A stretch of DNA of 8,240 nucleotides, taken from contig JAICSG010000144.1 of assembly GCA_025937035.1 (NCBI GenBank), positions 1-8,240 of the forward strand, in the 5' to 3' direction. Of this stretch, positions 4,645 through 8,240 are shown piece after piece. The position numbers and the translations under genes are program-made. The notes beneath the pieces were generated by a model that was not told the origin of the DNA, ran no database searches, and saw nothing but the letters and a program-made list of their open reading frames with translations. The number at the start of each line of letters is the position of its first letter. Position 1 is the first letter of the stretch. This DNA is from Thermoanaerobaculia bacterium (lineage in GTDB: Bacteria > Acidobacteriota > Thermoanaerobaculia > Multivoradales > UBA5704).

Positions 4645-6432
4645 ATGAGCAATCCGCAAAGCCCCTCGAGCCAGGAGGTCCGGGAGCTGACCGATCTGGC
4701 CCATCGCTTCAACACGAGCGGGCGGTATGAGGAGGCGGCGGACATCCTCCTCCTCGCCCTGCGCCTGGACCCCAAGAACCTGAGCGTCAAGCTGGCCCTC
4801 GCCGAGGTCCGCAAGCTCCAGCAGCAGCACACCGGATCGAGCTCGCGCAGCCTGCGCGACGTCCTGCGCGAGGGGTTCCGCCGCAACGCCATCGACGCCG
4901 CCCATTTCCTCGGCCTCGCCCACCTCTACGCCGAGAAGGGGGAGAACGCGCGGGCCATCGAGTGCATCGAGGTCGCCAAGGCCAAGGACCTGGCCAACCC
5001 CGCCAACCACAAGCTGTACGGCCGCCTGCTCTTCCGGCGCCGCGACTTCGACGGCGCCGTGGAGGAATTCAGCCGGGCCCTGCGCTACAACCCCTTCGAC
5101 CGCGAGACGGCGGAGAGCCTGGGGCGGGCCGAGTACGAGCGCAAGCAGTTCGAGGCGGCGCTGAGCGCCACCGTGCACGCCTTCCTGCTGCTCAACGACG
5201 GCGACGAGGAGGGGGTGCGGCGGCTGCGGCGGCGCATCCAGACCCTGAAGCAGATCCTGGGCTGGGGCAACCGCGAGCTGGCGCGGATCTTCCGCGAGCG
5301 CCAGGAGGCGGTGCACACCGCCTTCGACCGGCTGGAGTGGCACCGCGAGCGCTTCCTGGAGCAGGGGGGGCTGCCGGGGGCCAACCTCTCGCTGGCCACC
5401 CCTCCCCCCGCGCGGCGGGATGCCGGCGGCCAGCTCGAGCTGGCCGCGCGCCTGCGGCGGATCAAACCCCTGGCCCACTTCTCCGACGAGCAGATCTTCC
5501 GCCTCACCCAGGCCGTCCGCGAGGAGGTTCACGACGTGGGCAGCCTGATCTTCGGCCACCGCGCCCAGGGCCGCGACTTCTACATGCTGGAGCGGGGGGA
5601 GATCACTGTCCAGCGCACCACCTCCTACGGCACCTTCGCGCTGGGCGTGGTCGAGCCGGGAGACTTCTTCGGCGAGGCGAGCTTCATCACCGGCCAGGAG
5701 CGCAGCTCCGACGCCCTCGCCGCCGCGGCCAGCCTGATGTTCCGCATCGACGCGGCGGCGCTCGACGGCCTGATGGAGGGCTCTCCGGAGCTGGGAGTCC
5801 AGGTCTACTGGACCCTCTGGCACAGCCTCGCCCGCAAGCTGCGGGCGACCAACGAGCAGCTCAAGTCGTTCTTCTCCGAGGAGTCGATGCCGGAGAGCTT
5901 CCTGCGCCTGCGCAAGCAGACCGCGGGAGGAGGCTCCACGCAGGTGCGGGTGGAGGAGTCGGACAAGGTCCGCCTCTTCCGCGAGCAGGGTCTCTCCCGC
6001 CGCGAGCTGATGACCCTCGCCACCTTCTCGCGCGAGAAGCGCTTCAACGCCGGGGCCTCCCTGTTCCAGGAAGGGGACGAGGGGAACGAGATGTACATCG
6101 TCCTCGAAGGGCGGGTGATGATCTCCAAGTTCATCCCCGGGGCGGGCGAGGAGGCGCTCGCCATCCTGGAGCGCGGCGACTTCTTCGGCGAGATGTCGCT
6201 GATCGACGGCGAGCCGCGCTCGGCCGACGCCCGCGCCCACGGCGGCCCGCTCACCGTGCTGGCCCTGGATCAGGGGACGGTGCGCGAGGTCCTCGCCATG
6301 GACCCCCACGCCGCCCTGGAGTTCCTCCACCTCCTCTGCCGCCTGGTCGCCAACCGCCTGCGCGAGATCGACGAGAAGGTCATCGGCTGGCGGATCATGT
6401 CCGGCGAGCGGAACGAGAGCGTGTCGGCGTAG
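4645..6432 (+). CDS. TPR protein with two cyclic-nucleotide-binding domains
   Basis: 595 residues, no signal peptide or TM. TPR-like repeats lie at about 12-45 (A-H-R-F-x3-G-R-Y-E-E-A), 86-118, 120-152 and 154-186. A long charged helical segment (about 188-240) and a linker follow. Two CAP_ED/cNMP-binding domains come next. Domain A (about 268-400) has the phosphate-binding cassette FFGEAS...ERSSDA with Glu344 and Arg353. Domain B (about 445-580) is more canonical: FNAGASLFQEGD, YIVLEGRV, FFGEMSLIDGEPRSADA with Glu516 and Arg525. Both cassettes keep the Glu and Arg that contact the ribose and cyclic phosphate, so binding of cAMP or cGMP is plausible. There is no helix-turn-helix, kinase, cyclase or channel part; it ends soon after the final helix. 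Layout recalls the regulatory subunit of PKA. ATG 4645 is preceded only by AAGGG about 14 bases away. The stop abuts that of the permease gene. Confidence 0.9.
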   Translation: MSNPQSPSSQEVRELTDLAHRFNTSGRYEEAADILLLALRLDPKNLSVKLALAEVRKLQQQHTGSSSRSLRDVLREGFRRNAIDAAHFLGLAHLYAEKGENARAIECIEVAKAKDLANPANHKLYGRLLFRRRDFDGAVEEFSRALRYNPFDRETAESLGRAEYERKQFEAALSATVHAFLLLNDGDEEGVRRLRRRIQTLKQILGWGNRELARIFRERQEAVHTAFDRLEWHRERFLEQGGLPGANLSLATPPPARRDAGGQLELAARLRRIKPLAHFSDEQIFRLTQAVREEVHDVGSLIFGHRAQGRDFYMLERGEITVQRTTSYGTFALGVVEPGDFFGEASFITGQERSSDALAAAASLMFRIDAAALDGLMEGSPELGVQVYWTLWHSLARKLRATNEQLKSFFSEESMPESFLRLRKQTAGGGSTQVRVEESDKVRLFREQGLSRRELMTLATFSREKRFNAGASLFQEGDEGNEMYIVLEGRVMISKFIPGAGEEALAILERGDFFGEMSLIDGEPRSADARAHGGPLTVLALDQGTVREVLAMDPHAALEFLHLLCRLVANRLREIDEKVIGWRIMSGERNESVSA

Positions 6433-7674
6433 CTATTCGTATCTGAGCGCCGACGATGGGTCCACCCGTGCCGCCTTCCAGGCCGGGGCGAAACAGGCGA
6501 TCAGGGTGACCAGCAGCGCGAAGCCCACGATCGCCAGCACGTCCCGCGGCACCACGCGGAAGGGGACGGAATTGACGAAGTAGATCGCCGCCACCTCCGG
6601 ATCGAAGCGGATCAGCTCGAAGGTGGTGAGCACCCAGCAGACGCCTGAGCCGAAGAGCACTCCCAGCAGCGTCCCCAGAGCGCCCAGGAAGCCGCCGTAG
6701 GTCAGGAAGACCATCCGCAGCCTGGCCGGCCGCAGGCCCAGCGCCCCCAGCAGGCAGATGTCGCGCATCCGCTCGCGCACCAGCACCACCAGGGTCGAGG
6801 CCACGTTGAAGGTGGAGACGAGGACGATCAGCCCCAGGACCACGAAGAGGGCGATCTGCTGCAGCTTGAGCGCGGTGAACAGCTCGCGGTTGAGCTGTTG
6901 CCAGTCGGTGACCACGAAGTCCGGCTGAAGGATGCCGGACACGGCGTCGGCGATGCGCGGCGCCTCGTCCGGGTCCGCCACGGTGAGCTCCAGCAGGTCC
7001 ACCGCCGTCTGCCCGCCCATCAGGCGCTCCACCAGCGGGCGGTCGAGCAGCACCCAGCTGCGGTCGAACTCGGCGAAGCCGGTGGCGAAGGTCCCCGAGA
7101 TGTGGACGCTCTGGTAGCGGAAGCGCGGCCGCCCCTCCTCGAAGCCGAGGGCCACCAAGCGGAGCACCTCCCCGGGCCTGGCCTGAAGACGGTCGGCCAG
7201 GTCCTTTCCCAGCACGGCGGAGGGGATGCCGTCCGCGGCGGGCCGGAGCTGCTCCGCCGTGGCCGTGAGCTGCCCGCCTCCGGGATCGATGCCGCGCAGC
7301 ACCACCTCCAGCCCCTGCGGCACCTTGGCGCTGGAGACCGATCCCTGCCCATAGGCCACGCGGCCCAGCCGCCGCACCCCGGGGATGGCCAGCAGCTTCC
7401 GGCGGCGCTCCGGGGAGAGGGTCCCGGTCTCGCCCCCCACCGGATAGGCGATCACGGCGGCGTTGCCCCGCACGAGCTTGCTCTGGAGGTCCCGCCGGTA
7501 GCCGGTCATCAGGGCCATGGCGATGACCATCGCCATCACCCCCAGCGCGGTCGAGAGGAGCGCCGCCCGCGCCGTGCCGTCCAGCAGCCGGCTGTGCCTC
7601 CCGCGCAGGAACCGCCAGGCGATCACCCACGGCAGGGGACCGGCGAGGGAGGGATCGGCCGGGCGTTGGCTCAT
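6433..7674 (-). CDS. LolC/LolE-type (FtsX/MacB superfamily) ABC transporter permease
   Basis: 413 residues, the usual length of LolC/LolE. N-terminal WRFLRGR precedes TM1 (about 36-57, [18 protein letters not shown]), then a large periplasmic domain (about 60-268), TM2 (about 272-299), TM3 (about 322-350) and TM4 (about 377-396). Between TM2 and TM3, [17 protein letters not shown] is the coupling segment that contacts the ATPase. The C terminus [17 protein letters not shown] is diagnostic of the FtsX-like permease family. Family members extract outer-membrane lipoproteins with LolD and pass them to LolA. The window encodes a lipoprotein (739-1572) but no LolD ATPase, which must be elsewhere. 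The ATG at 7674 overlaps the carA stop (ATGA) and has no clear Shine-Dalgarno sequence, so start is probably by translational coupling. MacB-like or another FtsX permease is an alternative; LolC versus LolE cannot be decided. Confidence 0.88.
   Translation of the reverse strand: MSQRPADPSLAGPLPWVIAWRFLRGRHSRLLDGTARAALLSTALGVMAMVIAMALMTGYRRDLQSKLVRGNAAVIAYPVGGETGTLSPERRRKLLAIPGVRRLGRVAYGQGSVSSAKVPQGLEVVLRGIDPGGGQLTATAEQLRPAADGIPSAVLGKDLADRLQARPGEVLRLVALGFEEGRPRFRYQSVHISGTFATGFAEFDRSWVLLDRPLVERLMGGQTAVDLLELTVADPDEAPRIADAVSGILQPDFVVTDWQQLNRELFTALKLQQIALFVVLGLIVLVSTFNVASTLVVLVRERMRDICLLGALGLRPARLRMVFLTYGGFLGALGTLLGVLFGSGVCWVLTTFELIRFDPEVAAIYFVNSVPFRVVPRDVLAIVGFALLVTLIACFAPAWKAARVDPSSALRYE
7671..7674 (-). 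promoter_or_regulatory. ATGA stop/start overlap coupling carA and the permease
   Basis: On the minus strand the carA TGA (7673-7671) overlaps the permease ATG (7674-7672) by the four-base ATGA. No good ribosome binding site is seen in the carA end just before it, so reinitiation after carA termination is the likely start mechanism. Confidence 0.8.
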
Positions 7675-8240
7675 CGCCGCGTGGTGGCGTCGAGGAAACG
7701 GTCGAAGAGGAACGAGGCGTCGTGAGGTCCGGGGGCGGCCTCCGGGTGGTACTGCACGGACCACACCGGCTTGTCCGAGACCGCGAACCCCTCGACCGTG
7801 CCGTCGTTCAGGTTGACCTGGGTCACCGCGCAGGAGGCCGGGAGCGAGGCGGGATCGACCGCGAAGCCGTGGTTCTGGCTGGTGATCGCCACCTTGCCCG
7901 TCTCGATGTCGCGCACCGGCTGGTTCCCCCCGTGATGGCCGAACTTGAGCTTGAAGGTGCGGCCGCCCAGGGCCAGCCCGAGGAGCTGATGGCCCAGGCA
8001 GATGCCGAAGAGGGGCACCCGCGCCGCCACCAGCTCGCGGACGTTCTCGATGATCCCGGTGAGCGGCTCCGGATCGCCCGGGCCGTTCGAGAGGACCACC
8101 CCGTCGACCCCCAGGGCCAGACACTCGGAGGCGGAGGTGCGGGCGGGGAGGACCGTGAGCCGCGCCCCGCGCTCCTGGAGAGAGCGGAGGATGTTCCGCT
8201 TCACCCCGAAGTCGTAGACCGCGAGGTGGAAACGGTCCCC
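7671..8240 (-). CDS. carA: Carbamoyl-phosphate synthase small subunit, C-terminal glutaminase part (truncated by window edge)
   Basis: 189 residues are visible; the frame is open to the right edge, beginning [18 protein letters not shown]. This is the class I glutamine amidotransferase half of CarA: LSNGPGDP, the nucleophile elbow FGICLGHQ with Cys81 (window numbering), [22 protein letters not shown], and [13 protein letters not shown] with His165 and Glu167 completing the catalytic triad. CarA releases ammonia from glutamine and channels it to CarB for carbamoyl phosphate, feeding pyrimidine and arginine synthesis. About the first half (the CPSase small-chain N-terminal domain) lies outside the window. 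The GTG at 8204 is internal, since DFGxKRN starts before it. Unusually, the gene directly downstream is a lipoprotein-type ABC permease and not carB, with a four-base overlap. Confidence 0.97.
   Translation of the reverse strand, partial: GDRFHLAVYDFGVKRNILRSLQERGARLTVLPARTSASECLALGVDGVVLSNGPGDPEPLTGIIENVRELVAARVPLFGICLGHQLLGLALGGRTFKLKFGHHGGNQPVRDIETGKVAITSQNHGFAVDPASLPASCAVTQVNLNDGTVEGFAVSDKPVWSVQYHPEAAPGPHDASFLFDRFLDATTRR

Noticed and set aside
4612..6330. Very long minus-strand ORF opposite the TPR-CNBD gene
   Set aside because: Leu/Glu/Ala-rich shadow of GC-rich codons, with no domain. The plus strand has clear TPR and CNBD motifs.
7675..8124. Extension of the permease frame into carA as a 563-residue fusion
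   Set aside because: The extension is low-complexity Arg/Gly/Pro sequence in the wrong frame of carA. The permease N-terminal motif begins right after the ATG at 7674.

Overview
The window is GC-rich (roughly two thirds G+C by eye), tightly packed bacterial chromosome. The TonB/ExbB/ExbD operon, a lipoprotein and a LolC/E-type permease point to a two-membrane (Gram-negative) organism. The TonB linker, with a long proline run followed by Val-Val-Gly-Gly repeats, together with the ExbB-ExbD-ExbD order, recalls Acidobacteriota (or a myxobacterium-like lineage). That placement is inference from style, not proof. No rRNA, tRNA, CRISPR array or insertion sequence was recognised.

Layout. (1) 2-346, + strand: 3' nearly complete part of a DUF5615 PIN-like protein (putative toxin-type nuclease), lacking only its first few codons. 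(2) 347-738: a 392-base stretch without a convincing gene. It holds a possible ECF-type promoter just before the next operon and a frame-broken small membrane ORF on the minus strand. (3) 739-3931, + strand: a compact five-gene operon of TPR lipoprotein, TonB, ExbB, ExbD-1 and ExbD-2, closed by a strong intrinsic terminator at 3963-4004. (4) 4016-4480, - strand: small TPR protein. It diverges from (5) 4645-6432, + strand: a TPR protein carrying two cyclic-nucleotide-binding domains. About 160 bp of relatively AT-rich promoter DNA lies between them. (6) 6433-7674, - strand: LolC/LolE/FtsX-type ABC permease, whose stop codon abuts the stop of gene 5 with no base between. (7) 7671-8240, - strand: C-terminal glutaminase part of carA, overlapping the permease start by an ATGA.

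How the genes work together. The operon at 739-3931 encodes a proton-driven inner-membrane motor (ExbB plus two different ExbD stator rods) with its force-transmitting TonB and an outer-membrane-type lipoprotein with TPRs. It is likely used for TonB-dependent uptake or another trans-envelope job. The divergent TPR / TPR-CNBD pair looks like a protein-interaction module sensing a cyclic nucleotide, with no visible output domain; this is the least conventional part of the window. carA and the permease form a translationally coupled unit with no obvious biochemical link.

Most of the window is recognisable biology. The items most worth a second look are the effector-less tandem-CNBD protein with its divergent TPR partner, the repeat architecture of the TonB linker, and the overlap-free convergent stop pair at 6430-6435.
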